In this document: positions 6,948 to 13,745 of the stretch, one piece after another
Layout: every line of letters starts with the position of its first letter
Numbering within the stretch: position 1 is the stretch's first letter
Assembly: GCA_038230775.1 (NCBI GenBank)
Contig: JBBRMQ010000074.1
Span: forward strand, 1-16,631
Length of the DNA stretch: 16,631 nt
Direction of reading: 5' to 3'
Origin: JBBRMQ01 sp038230775
Lineage (GTDB): Bacteria; Acidobacteriota; Thermoanaerobaculia; Gp7-AA8
Made by a program: the position numbers and the translations under genes
The notes under the pieces: model-generated
Database searches by the model: none
The model's input: the letters and a program-made list of their open reading frames with translations, nothing else
Told to the model about the DNA's origin: nothing

Positions 6948-7790
6948 ATGAACAAGGTCGCCTGTTCGATCGTTGGGGGTCTCCTTCTCACAATCGCCGC
7001 GTACGGGATGGACGCAGGAACCGCCAGCGGATCGATGACCGTCGGGGGGAAGACCGCGCCGCTGAAGTACGCCGTCGCCAAGAAATCGAAAGATGGAGCG
7101 GTGGTCCTGCTGAGCAACGTGCCGGTGACGGTCGAGACGTTCGACGACATCGGAAAGATGATGGAGCTCGCGGACAGCGGCAAGCTGACGGGAGTCGAAG
7201 TGACGATCACCCCGGACAAGCACATCATCAGTGGACAGTTCTACAGCCCGGAGTTCAAGCTCCAGGGCAACAACTTCTCCGGTACCGGCATGCACGAGCT
7301 CGAGACGACGATCTTCAAGCCGGCTGAGATCGCGGGGAAGCTGTACACGTCGCACGAGTCGAGCTTCCACGACGTGAAGTATTCGTACTCCGCGAAATTC
7401 GACGCGAGAGTGCAGGCGCCGAAACCGGAAGCGCCGCCCGTGCTCAAAGGCACGAAACTCCCGCCAGGCGGTGGAGATCCGGGAAAGGCGTATCTCGCAT
7501 TCGTGAAGAGCCTGACGAGCGGAGACATGAACGCCGTGAAGGCTGCAGCCAGCGCCTCGCGGGCGAAGCAGATGAATGACGCGCCGGAGTTCAAGGAGAT
7601 GTTTCCGATGATTCAGGCGATGGAGCCGAAAAAAATCAAGATCACCGGGGGCGCCATCGACGGCGAGACCGCCACCCTCCTCGCGACTGGATCAAGCGAC
7701 GGCGATCCGGCACACGGCGAGATCTCCATGGTGCGCGAAGGTGGCAAGTGGAAAGTGGAGAAGGAAAGCTGGAAGTCGAAACATCAATAG
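6948..7790 (+). CDS. Secreted protein of unknown function with a C-terminal NTF2/DUF4878-like region
   Basis: A 280-residue predicted secreted protein. ATG 6948 is set by a strong ribosome site, GGAGGG at 6935-6940; the open frame upstream to 6921 is not used. The signal peptide spans about 1-24 (hydrophobic VACSIVGGLLLTIAAYG). The first domain opens with ASGSMTVGGKTAPLKYAVA (26-44), a pattern of beta-rich secreted proteins I recall from Acidobacteria, and runs to about 155. A proline-rich linker (APKPEAPPVLKGTKLPPGGG, 157-176) leads to a second domain. There GKAYLAFVKSLTSGDMNAV (179-197) and GGKWKVEKESW (265-275) resemble small NTF2-like/DUF4878 lipoprotein folds. A TATCTT box at 6917-6922 may be a -10 element. 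Single-gene unit; function unknown. Confidence 0.83.
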   Translation: MNKVACSIVGGLLLTIAAYGMDAGTASGSMTVGGKTAPLKYAVAKKSKDGAVVLLSNVPVTVETFDDIGKMMELADSGKLTGVEVTITPDKHIISGQFYSPEFKLQGNNFSGTGMHELETTIFKPAEIAGKLYTSHESSFHDVKYSYSAKFDARVQAPKPEAPPVLKGTKLPPGGGDPGKAYLAFVKSLTSGDMNAVKAAASASRAKQMNDAPEFKEMFPMIQAMEPKKIKITGGAIDGETATLLATGSSDGDPAHGEISMVREGGKWKVEKESWKSKHQ

Positions 7791-7795
7791 TGCGC

Positions 7796-7875
7796 AGCGG
7801 CTTGCGCCGCTACGCGTTGACGGTTGTCGGTTGACGGTTGTCAAAGGCTGTCTTTGGCAACCGATCACTGACGAC
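7796..7875 (+). repeat. GC-hairpin plus heptad-arm hairpin, family 2, forward copy
   Basis: Just after the stop of the 6948 gene, AGCGGC/GCCGCT (7796-7811, loop TTGC) forms a short GC hairpin. Four 7-bp units follow at 7816-7843: GTTGACG, GTTGTCG, GTTGACG, GTTGTCA. The centre folds as CGGTTG-T-CAAAG, loop GCTGT, CTTTG-G-CAACCG (7835-7863). The opposite heptads TGGCAAC, CGATCAC and TGACGAC lie at 7855-7875. The same layout appears reversed at 8024-8090 and forward at 10656-10747. Confidence 0.8.
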
Positions 7876-7901
7876 TTCGCAGGTTCCTCGCTGCGCTACT
7901 C

Positions 7902-7982
7902 GTGTCATTCCGAGCCGCGAAGACGGCGAGGAATCCCCGGCGCAAGTTCGCGGGGGATCCCTCGCTGCGCTCGGGATGACAC
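7902..7982 (+). repeat. 81-bp palindromic repeat, family 1, intergenic full copy
   Basis: The ends are GTGTCATTCCGAG (7902-7914) and CTCGGGATGACAC (7970-7982), an inverted repeat with one mismatch. Reversed, it aligns without gaps to the copy inside the synthase gene (4532-4612). Both are exactly 81 bp. It sits between two convergent genes. Confidence 0.88.
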
Positions 7983-7989
7983 CGCGTCG

Positions 7990-8023
7990 TTTCCGAGCCG
8001 CGAAGAGGGCGCTCGCGATGACA
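7990..8023 (+). repeat. Shortened family 1 copy
   Basis: TTCCGAGCCGCGAAGA at 7991-8006 is identical over 16 bases to 7908-7923 inside the neighbouring full copy. The fragment then jumps to GCTCGCGATGACA, a remnant of the right end. It looks like an internally deleted copy of about 34 bp placed directly after the full one. Confidence 0.7.
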
Positions 8024-8090
8024 GTTGTCGGTTGCCGACAGCCAGTCTTTGACAACCGATCACCGACAACCGACAACGCGGCGAAGCCGC
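8024..8090 (-). repeat. GC-hairpin plus heptad-arm hairpin, family 2, reverse copy
   Basis: Read from the minus strand directly after the peptidase stop: a GC hairpin GCGGC-TTC-GCCGC (8090-8078), then four 7-bp units GTTGTCG, GTTGTCG, GTGATCG, GTTGTCA (8077-8050), then an AAAGACTGGCTGT core, then inverse heptads ending at 8024. It is the mirror image of the element at 7796-7875, so the whole 7796-8090 interval is framed by two opposed family 2 copies enclosing family 1. The GC hairpin may help end transcription but has no T-run. Confidence 0.8.
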
Positions 8091-10172
8091 TTATCTCAAT
8101 TGCGACATCAGGAACGACAACGTCTCCGCCGAGTTGTTCACCTGCACATTCAACGGATCGCCGCCGGAGTGGCCGCCCGAGACGTGATAGCGGATCATCA
8201 CCGGATTGTCGGACCCCGTTGAGGCCTGCATCAGCGCCGCCATCTTGCGGGCGTGCAGCGGCGCGACGCGCGTGTCGGCGTCGCCGGTGATGAACAGCAT
8301 CGACGGATACTTCGTGCCCTTCACGACGTGCTGATAGGGCGAGTATGCATAGATCGTTTTGAACTGCGCAGGATCGTCCGCGGAGCCGTACTCCGGAACC
8401 CAGAACGGTCCGACCAGGAATTTGTGGTAGCGCAGCATGTCGACGAGCGGATAGCTCACGACCACCGCGTGGACCAGATCGGGATGCTGCGTCGTCAGCG
8501 CGGTGACCAGGAGTCCGCCGTTGCTGCCGCCGCTGATGCCGAGGTGACGGGAGGAGGTGTACTTCTCTTTGATGAGGTATTGCGCCGCGGCCGCGAAGTC
8601 GTCGAACACATTCTGCTTGTTCGCCTGCATCCCCGCCTCGTGCCACGCCTCGCCGAACTCTCCCCCGCCGCGAAGGTTGGGAAGCGCCCACACGCCGCCG
8701 TTTTCGGCCCACGTGATCGCGCTGGCGGAGAACCCCGGCTGTTGACTCAGATTGAATCCGCCGTAACCGGTGAGATACGTGGGATTCTTGCCGTTCTTCT
8801 GCAGGCCCTTCTTGTAAAACAGAAACATCGGGATCTTGGTGCCGTCCTTCGACGGATACCAGACCTGCTCCACCGTGAACTGTTCGGAATTCACCGGCAC
8901 GTGGGTGGCGAAGAAGACGTCGGTCTTGCCGCTCGCGACGTCGAACGCATAGATCGTCGACGGCACCGCAAACGACGTGTAGCGATAAAACGCGACCGGC
9001 GAAGTCCAGGTGCCGCTCACGCCGCTGAGCGTTCCGATCGTGTCAAATTTGATCTCGCGCTCCTGCTTGCCGGCGAGGTCGTACTGAATCACTCGCGGCT
9101 TCACGTTTTCGAGATAGGTCGCGAAAAGCTTGCCGCCCGCGAGCGTGAACCCCTCCAGCGCGGCCTTCTTGTTCTCCGGAACGATCTCTTTCCAGTTCGC
9201 GCGGCCTGGATCGGACGCCGGCGCGGTCATGATCCGCTGATTCGGCGCGTTCCAGTTGGTCATGATCACCAGCGTGTCGCCGGCGGCGTCGATCGATTGC
9301 CGGGCGTCGAGATCGTTGGCGATGATCTGAATCGGCCCATCCGTCCGAAGGTCCTTGATGTAATCCTCAGTCTTCTTCGCCGCGGAACCGTAGTGGACTC
9401 CAATGAGCAGATAGCGACCGTCGTCGGTGATGGTCGTCCCGACGATCTTGTCGGATCCGTAGCCCTTCCCGAAAAGGTTCTCCTCATCGCCGCCGGAGAT
9501 CGCCCGGCGATACACGTACTGCTCTTTGCCAAGGTATCGGGTGAAGTAGATGGTGTGAGCGTCGGGAGTGAGCGAGACGCCGAAGTAACGCGCGGTCGAC
9601 AGGTTGGCGCCGGTGTCTTTGCGTGCGTCGACGTCGAAGAAGTGCACTTCGACTTCATCGGCGCCGCCGTGGCGCACGTAGTACGCCATCATCTTGCCGT
9701 CGCTCGTGACGTCCATCAGTCCGACGTTGGTCGTGTGCTTCGGATCCATCGGAGTGGGATCGATGAGGAGGATGTCCGATCCGGTCGCGCTCTCGCGCAT
9801 GTAGATCGAGTACTGATCCTGGCCGACCATCCGCTTCGTGAAGAAGTAGCGGCCTCCTCGCACGAATGGCGTGCTCATCTGATCGACGTTCAGCATCGAT
9901 TTGATGCGATCGGCGACCTTCGCCTTGTCCGGAAGCGAGTTGAGCATCGCATCGGTGTAGGCGTTCTGTCGCTCGATCCACGCCCGGGTCTCGGGGCTGT
10001 CCTGGTTCTCGAGCCAACGATAGGGATCCGTGACGGTTACGCCGTTCAGCGTCTCGGTGACAGCGTGCGCTTCGGTCGAAGGGACCTTGGGCTTCGCGAC
10101 GGTCGTCTTGGCCGGCGCCTGTGCCGCAATCAACAGGAGAAATGAGAAAGAAACGATCATTTTTCGATTCAT
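8091..10172 (-). CDS. Secreted prolyl oligopeptidase family serine peptidase (S9A)
   Basis: A 693-residue S9A peptidase with a signal peptide (about residues 1-21, VSFSFLLLIAAQAPA). These enzymes cut short proline-containing peptides; a central seven-bladed beta-propeller restricts entry to the active site. An N-terminal segment (VTDPYRWLENQDSPETRAWI) is diagnostic of the family, the propeller fills roughly 80-410, and the C-terminal alpha/beta-hydrolase domain carries the triad: S550 in GISGGSNGG, D633 in GDADTRVAP and H668 in SGGHSGG. LPNLRGGGEFGEAWHEAGM is also characteristic. Length is normal for a periplasmic S9A protein. Start ATG 10172 gives a good signal peptide; ATG 10160 is an alternative. 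It is convergent with the 6948 gene and divergent from rpsU, so it is probably a single-gene unit with its own promoter in 10173-10300. Confidence 0.95.
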   Translation of the reverse strand: MNRKMIVSFSFLLLIAAQAPAKTTVAKPKVPSTEAHAVTETLNGVTVTDPYRWLENQDSPETRAWIERQNAYTDAMLNSLPDKAKVADRIKSMLNVDQMSTPFVRGGRYFFTKRMVGQDQYSIYMRESATGSDILLIDPTPMDPKHTTNVGLMDVTSDGKMMAYYVRHGGADEVEVHFFDVDARKDTGANLSTARYFGVSLTPDAHTIYFTRYLGKEQYVYRRAISGGDEENLFGKGYGSDKIVGTTITDDGRYLLIGVHYGSAAKKTEDYIKDLRTDGPIQIIANDLDARQSIDAAGDTLVIMTNWNAPNQRIMTAPASDPGRANWKEIVPENKKAALEGFTLAGGKLFATYLENVKPRVIQYDLAGKQEREIKFDTIGTLSGVSGTWTSPVAFYRYTSFAVPSTIYAFDVASGKTDVFFATHVPVNSEQFTVEQVWYPSKDGTKIPMFLFYKKGLQKNGKNPTYLTGYGGFNLSQQPGFSASAITWAENGGVWALPNLRGGGEFGEAWHEAGMQANKQNVFDDFAAAAQYLIKEKYTSSRHLGISGGSNGGLLVTALTTQHPDLVHAVVVSYPLVDMLRYHKFLVGPFWVPEYGSADDPAQFKTIYAYSPYQHVVKGTKYPSMLFITGDADTRVAPLHARKMAALMQASTGSDNPVMIRYHVSGGHSGGDPLNVQVNNSAETLSFLMSQLR

Positions 10173-10284
10173 GGAGCGAAATTCTATGTTTTCTATGGCC
10201 CGGATCGGCTGGAAACTTATTGTGAAAGTGGTTTGAGGCTAACTCACGACCCGTCAGCGACTTCGGCGTCGCGGAATGAGGTTC

Positions 10285-10360
10285 GATCGGGGCCGGTTCA
10301 CACTCGCATTGACCGCACCCAGTGCGGTTCTTAGAATGATCGGGCTGATCGGGGCCGATC
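10285..10360. other. Repeated GATCGGGGCCG sites around the rpsU promoter
   Basis: GATCGGGGCCGGTT at 10285-10298 and the perfect palindrome GATCGG-GG-CCGATC at 10347-10360 share eleven leading bases; GATCGGG also occurs at 10338-10344. One copy lies upstream of the -35 and one at or just after the likely start point. This spacing suits a DNA-binding protein, or a hairpin in the leader for the second copy. No regulator is identified. The rest of 10173-10284 shows no gene. Confidence 0.4.
10309..10337 (+). promoter_or_regulatory. Sigma70-type promoter for rpsU with a palindrome in the spacer
   Basis: TTGACC (10309-10314) and TAGAAT (10332-10337) are separated by exactly 17 bp, each one mismatch from the -35 and -10 consensus. 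The spacer holds a perfect inverted repeat ACCGCAC-CCA-GTGCGGT (10312-10328) overlapping the -35 end, as an operator or transcript hairpin would. Transcription would begin near 10344 and give a leader of about 46 nt before the bS21 start. Confidence 0.6.
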
Positions 10361-10389
10361 AAGTTTCATGAAGAAGGGGGGGATTTGGA

Positions 10390-10596
10390 ATGCCTCTGGT
10401 TCACGTCAAAGAAGACGAGACCTTTGAAAATGCGCTGCGCCGGTTCAAACGGACATGCGAGAAATCGGGAATCCTCTCCGAACTGAAGAAGCGCCAGCAT
10501 TACGAGAAGCCCAGCACAAAACGGAAGAGAAAAGCGATTGCGGCACGGAAGAAAGTGCTTCGCAAGCTCGCTGAAGAGCGTCGCACGGGTTACTGA
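10390..10596 (+). CDS. rpsU: Small ribosomal subunit protein bS21
   Basis: A 68-residue, very basic protein matching bS21, which binds the platform of the 30S subunit near the anti-Shine-Dalgarno end of 16S rRNA and helps initiation. The sequence begins MPLVHVKEDETFENALRRFK, the standard bS21 opening (small hydrophobic strand, then ENALRRFKR), followed by KKRQHYEKPSTKRKRK and a helical Lys/Arg-rich tail. A G-run ribosome site (10376-10382) lies seven bases before the ATG. The gene stands alone: promoter at 10309-10337 and strong terminator at 10622-10655. In many bacteria rpsU is followed by dnaG and rpoD or by gatB/yqeY-type genes; here it is not. Confidence 0.95.
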   Translation: MPLVHVKEDETFENALRRFKRTCEKSGILSELKKRQHYEKPSTKRKRKAIAARKKVLRKLAEERRTGY

Positions 10597-10621
10597 GTTC
10601 AACCACAGCTTTTCCATCTAG

Positions 10622-10655
10622 GGACTCGCGAGAAATCGCGAGTCCTTTCGTTTTT
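10622..10655 (+). terminator. Rho-independent terminator of rpsU
   Basis: A perfect 10-bp stem GGACTCGCGA / TCGCGAGTCC closed by a GAAA tetraloop (10622-10645) is followed by TTTCGTTTTT. It lies 25 bp after the bS21 stop. Confidence 0.93.
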
Positions 10656-10747
10656 GCGCGGCTCACGCCGCGCGTTCTCGGTTCTCTGTTCTCGGTTCTC
10701 GGTTGTCAGAAGCGGCCTTTGACAACCGACGACTGACAGCCGACAAC
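10656..10747 (+). repeat. GC-hairpin plus heptad-arm hairpin, family 2, with mismatched arms
   Basis: GCGCGGC-TCAC-GCCGCGC (10656-10673) is a perfect 7-bp hairpin that abuts the rpsU terminator. It runs straight into five 7-bp units at 10674-10708: GTTCTCG, GTTCTCT, GTTCTCG, GTTCTCG, GTTGTCA. The core GAAGCGGCCTT follows, then inverse units TGACAAC, CGACGAC, TGACAGC, CGACAAC (10720-10747). Only the inner units (10700-10728) pair well. The outer left units are TTCTCG type, while the right arm is TTGTCG type. Confidence 0.8.
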
Positions 10748-10791
10748 GCATCCCGCAGCGATGCCGCACTTACAATGTCCTGCATCGCCCC

Positions 10792-13701
10792 ATGACATTG
10801 TCTCGTCTGCGAGTGCTGGTCGTCGCGGGATGCGTCGTCGCATCGCTCGCACGTGCGGAACGGCTTCCGCTCCGCAAGTTCACCATCAGTGACGGCCTGC
10901 CTCACGATTTCGTCAACCGCATCTTCTGCGATTCGCGCGGCGTGATGTGGTTCGCCACACGCGAAGGCCTGGCGCGATTCGATGGTAGCCGCTTCACCAC
11001 GCTCGAGAACGCACCGCTGATCGCGGGGACGCGGGTGCGCGACATCATCGAGAAGCCGGCCGGCACGTATTGGATCGCGACCAACCGCGGCCTGATCCGA
11101 TTCACGGCGGGAGCGAGCGTCGAGTTCGCGCGCATGCCGATCCCGGTCAACATATTCACGCTGCTGGCGGGCCAGAAATCCGTCTGGGCGTCGACAGACG
11201 CGGGGATCTATCGCATCGCAGACGGTGCCGCGCGTGCAGTGGCCTCCCCGCCTGATACGGCGAATGCGATGATCGAGTCCGGCAATGATCTCTGGATCGG
11301 AACGGAGCACGGTCTCTACCTCTTGCATGACGGCCGCGAGCTCGAGCAGTTGTCGAAAGAAAGCGTCAGCACTCTCGAGCGCGATCGTCTCGGTTTCATC
11401 TGGCTCGGTGCCGCAAGCGCCCTCACGCGATTTCGTCGCGATCCAAGAATCGATGCGGAACACTTCAACGAAGGTGTACACGGCCTGCCCATCGAATCGA
11501 TCCTGGCCACGAGGGATGGTGTGCTCTGGGTCGGTACACCGTTAGGACTCGCCCGGGCCGATGAGTCCGACCATCCGACATTCCGTTCTTACGGCCTAGA
11601 GCAAGGCTTGAGCGATCGGGCGATCTTCGCGCTGGCCGAGGATGCGGAAGGCGATCTGTGGGCGGGGACCGAGAGCGGCGGCGTGCTCGAGATGCCACGC
11701 AGCGGCTTCACTTCGTTCACCGAGAAAGACGGTCTCGCCGATGAGCGCATCCGGCAGATCACGACCGACGCCAACGGCAGACTTCTCGTCGTGACCGGAA
11801 AGAATGTCCTCCATGCATTCGACGGGCGGCGCTTCGATCAGATCCATCCCCGCGTTCCTTCCACACTGAAGAGTTTCGGCTGGGGCTGGAACGAGATCGT
11901 CGCGCAAGCGCCGGACGGCGAGTGGTGGATGGCCACGGCCGAAGGCCTCGCTCGTTATCCCGCAACGAAGTCGATCGAAGAACTGAGCCGTGCGACGCCG
12001 CGCGTCTACACGGTTGGTGATGGAATGCCATCGAACGATGTGTTCCGCGTCTTCAGTGACACGCACGGCGACATCTGGGTCAGCGTGGTCCATCGCGGCG
12101 CTCCGCTCGTGCGTTTCAGCGCCGGATCGCGAACGATGCGCGTCTACACGACCGCCGACGGCATGCCTGGCGACCGCGCGCCCAGCATGTTCCGCGAGGA
12201 TCGTCAGGGCAATCTCTGGATCGGACTATTCTTCGGCGGGGTCATGCGGTATCGCAATGGGCGCTTCGAGACCATCGTCGGGATTCCCGAGGGAACGGTC
12301 CGCGACATGCGCGTCGATCACGCAGGCCGCCTTTGGATCGCCACCGAAAGCGGTGGTGTCGCGCGCATCGATGACACCTCAGCGACGACGCCGATCATCC
12401 GCCGTTACACGAAAGAACAAGGCCTGCCGACCAATCAGGTCTACTCGATCGTCGAGGATCGCTTCGGCCGCATGTACTTCGGCACCAGCCGCGGCATCAG
12501 CCGGCTGGATCCCGATTCGGGGAACGTCAAGCGATACACGACCGCGGACGGATTACCGAACAACATGATCAACATCGCGGCCGCTGATCACGACGGAACG
12601 CTCTGGTTCGGCGCGTTGCAGGGACTGGCATCGCTTATCCCGAAGGAGGACGAACCGACCGGGCGGCCGCCGATCTGGATCACCGGCGTTCGAGTCAGTG
12701 GCGTCCCGCACACAATCCCTGCCCTCGGCACCAGCAGTGTCGGTCCTCTACGCCTGGAGCCGCATCAGAATCGCGTCGACCTCGACTTTGAGAGCGTCAG
12801 CCTGCGGCCTGGGGACCAGGTGCGCTATCAATATCGCGTCGGCAGCGACGAATGGAGCCGGCCGAGCGACCAGCGCAGCATCGCGCTCGCGAACCTTGCG
12901 CCGGGCACGTACGACGTCGAGGTGCGCGCGATGACGAGCGATGGCCACCCCAGCGAGCGTCCTGCGCTCATCCGCTTTACGATTCTTCCGCCGGTGTGGC
13001 GCCGGTGGTGGTTCACCGCGATCGCCGCACTCCTGACCGCAATGGCCGTGCACCTCTACTACCGCCAGCGGACCGCGCGGATGCTGGAGATGGAACGCGT
13101 CCGCGTGCGCATCGCCAGCGACCTTCACGATGACATCGGCGGCAGCCTCTCGCGCATCGCAATCCTCAGTGAAGCAGTCCGTCAACAGGTTGACCATCCG
13201 CGTGTAGGCTCCATGCTCTCCGACGTGGCAGAGTCGGCACGTAGCGCGGTCGAAGCGATGAGCGACATCGTCTGGTCGATCGATCCACGGCGCGACGACG
13301 TCGAGAGCCTCAACCGCCGCCTCCGCCAGTGCGCGGCCGAGACGCTCGATCCGGCGGGCATCACCTGGATTTTCGAGAGTGATCCGGGCGCGGATCGGAT
13401 CAAGCTGGGTCCCGCCCAGCGCCGGCAGGTGTACCTCGTGGTGAAGGAAGCGCTCACCAACGCGGTTCGCCACTCGTCGTGCCGGCTGGTGACGATCACG
13501 CTGAAGTCCAGCGGCAACGTCGTCCACATCGACATCGCGGACAACGGCCGCGGCTTCGACCCCGGCCTCATCGATCACGGCCATGGCCTCGGCAGCATGC
13601 GCACCCGCCTCGCGGAGCTCGGCGGCGAAGTCACGCTCACGACCGCGGAAGGCGCAGGAACGAGGCTGCACGTCTCCCTTCTGCTGCGCGGCACAGCATG
13701 A
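10792..13701 (+). CDS. Membrane sensor histidine kinase with Reg_prop beta-propellers, Y_Y_Y domain and HisKA_3/HATPase
   Basis: A 969-residue hybrid of a large periplasmic sensor and a NarL/DesK-type kinase. Residues 1-22 are a signal peptide or first membrane segment. From about 33 to 635 run thirteen recognisable Reg_prop-like repeats, each DGLP-type turn followed by a D-x-x-G-x-(L/M)-W-(F/I)-(G/A)-T motif (for example DRFGRMYFGTSRGISRLD and DHDGTLWFGALQGLASL). This is about enough for two seven-bladed propellers. A Y_Y_Y beta domain follows (about 655-730, ending PPVWRRWW), then one membrane segment (about 738-756). The cytoplasmic kinase has the HisKA_3 box DLHDDIGGSLSRIAILSE with phospho-acceptor H779, N-box KEALTNAVRHS near 885, G1 DNGRGFDPG near 917 and GLGSMRTRLAELGG near 932. 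The response regulator is immediately downstream. The ligand is unknown; in Bacteroidetes similar sensors often detect sugars. No clear ribosome site; TACAAT at 10771-10776 may be a -10. Confidence 0.93.
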   Translation: MTLSRLRVLVVAGCVVASLARAERLPLRKFTISDGLPHDFVNRIFCDSRGVMWFATREGLARFDGSRFTTLENAPLIAGTRVRDIIEKPAGTYWIATNRGLIRFTAGASVEFARMPIPVNIFTLLAGQKSVWASTDAGIYRIADGAARAVASPPDTANAMIESGNDLWIGTEHGLYLLHDGRELEQLSKESVSTLERDRLGFIWLGAASALTRFRRDPRIDAEHFNEGVHGLPIESILATRDGVLWVGTPLGLARADESDHPTFRSYGLEQGLSDRAIFALAEDAEGDLWAGTESGGVLEMPRSGFTSFTEKDGLADERIRQITTDANGRLLVVTGKNVLHAFDGRRFDQIHPRVPSTLKSFGWGWNEIVAQAPDGEWWMATAEGLARYPATKSIEELSRATPRVYTVGDGMPSNDVFRVFSDTHGDIWVSVVHRGAPLVRFSAGSRTMRVYTTADGMPGDRAPSMFREDRQGNLWIGLFFGGVMRYRNGRFETIVGIPEGTVRDMRVDHAGRLWIATESGGVARIDDTSATTPIIRRYTKEQGLPTNQVYSIVEDRFGRMYFGTSRGISRLDPDSGNVKRYTTADGLPNNMINIAAADHDGTLWFGALQGLASLIPKEDEPTGRPPIWITGVRVSGVPHTIPALGTSSVGPLRLEPHQNRVDLDFESVSLRPGDQVRYQYRVGSDEWSRPSDQRSIALANLAPGTYDVEVRAMTSDGHPSERPALIRFTILPPVWRRWWFTAIAALLTAMAVHLYYRQRTARMLEMERVRVRIASDLHDDIGGSLSRIAILSEAVRQQVDHPRVGSMLSDVAESARSAVEAMSDIVWSIDPRRDDVESLNRRLRQCAAETLDPAGITWIFESDPGADRIKLGPAQRRQVYLVVKEALTNAVRHSSCRLVTITLKSSGNVVHIDIADNGRGFDPGLIDHGHGLGSMRTRLAELGGEVTLTTAEGAGTRLHVSLLLRGTA

Positions 13702-13745
13702 TCATGCGCTTGCACAGGCGGGGTTCTCGGCGGATGCTGCGCTGA
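13698..13745 (+). CDS. 15-codon mini-ORF linking the kinase and regulator genes
   Basis: ATG at 13698 overlaps the kinase stop as ATGA. The frame encodes MIMRLHRRGSRRMLR, and its TGA (13743-13745) overlaps the regulator ATG as TGATG. A ribosome finishing the kinase could thus re-initiate through this mini-ORF and again at the regulator. The product is short and very basic and need not be functional. The overlaps could be chance in a 43-bp gap, so confidence is low. Confidence 0.3.
   Translation: MIMRLHRRGSRRMLR

Noticed and set aside
7741..8052. Plus-strand 103-codon ORF over the repeat island
   Set aside because: Entirely translated repeat sequence after the overlap with the 6948 gene; no ribosome site and no independent signal of coding.
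7796..8090. CRISPR array
   Set aside because: Repeated units are 7 bp with no spacers, arms are inverted rather than direct, and no cas genes are present.
7810..8712. Minus-strand ORF covering the peptidase 3' end and the repeat island
   Set aside because: Out of frame with the peptidase; its last third is translated repeats. Useful only because it shows the stop-free frame of the family 1 element.
8253..10145. Plus-strand ORF (630 codons) opposite the prolyl oligopeptidase
   Set aside because: Shadow of a gene with a complete catalytic triad on the other strand; no motif of its own.
12748..13671. Minus-strand ORF (307 codons) opposite the kinase domain
   Set aside because: Antisense to HisKA_3/HATPase motifs; no recognisable fold.
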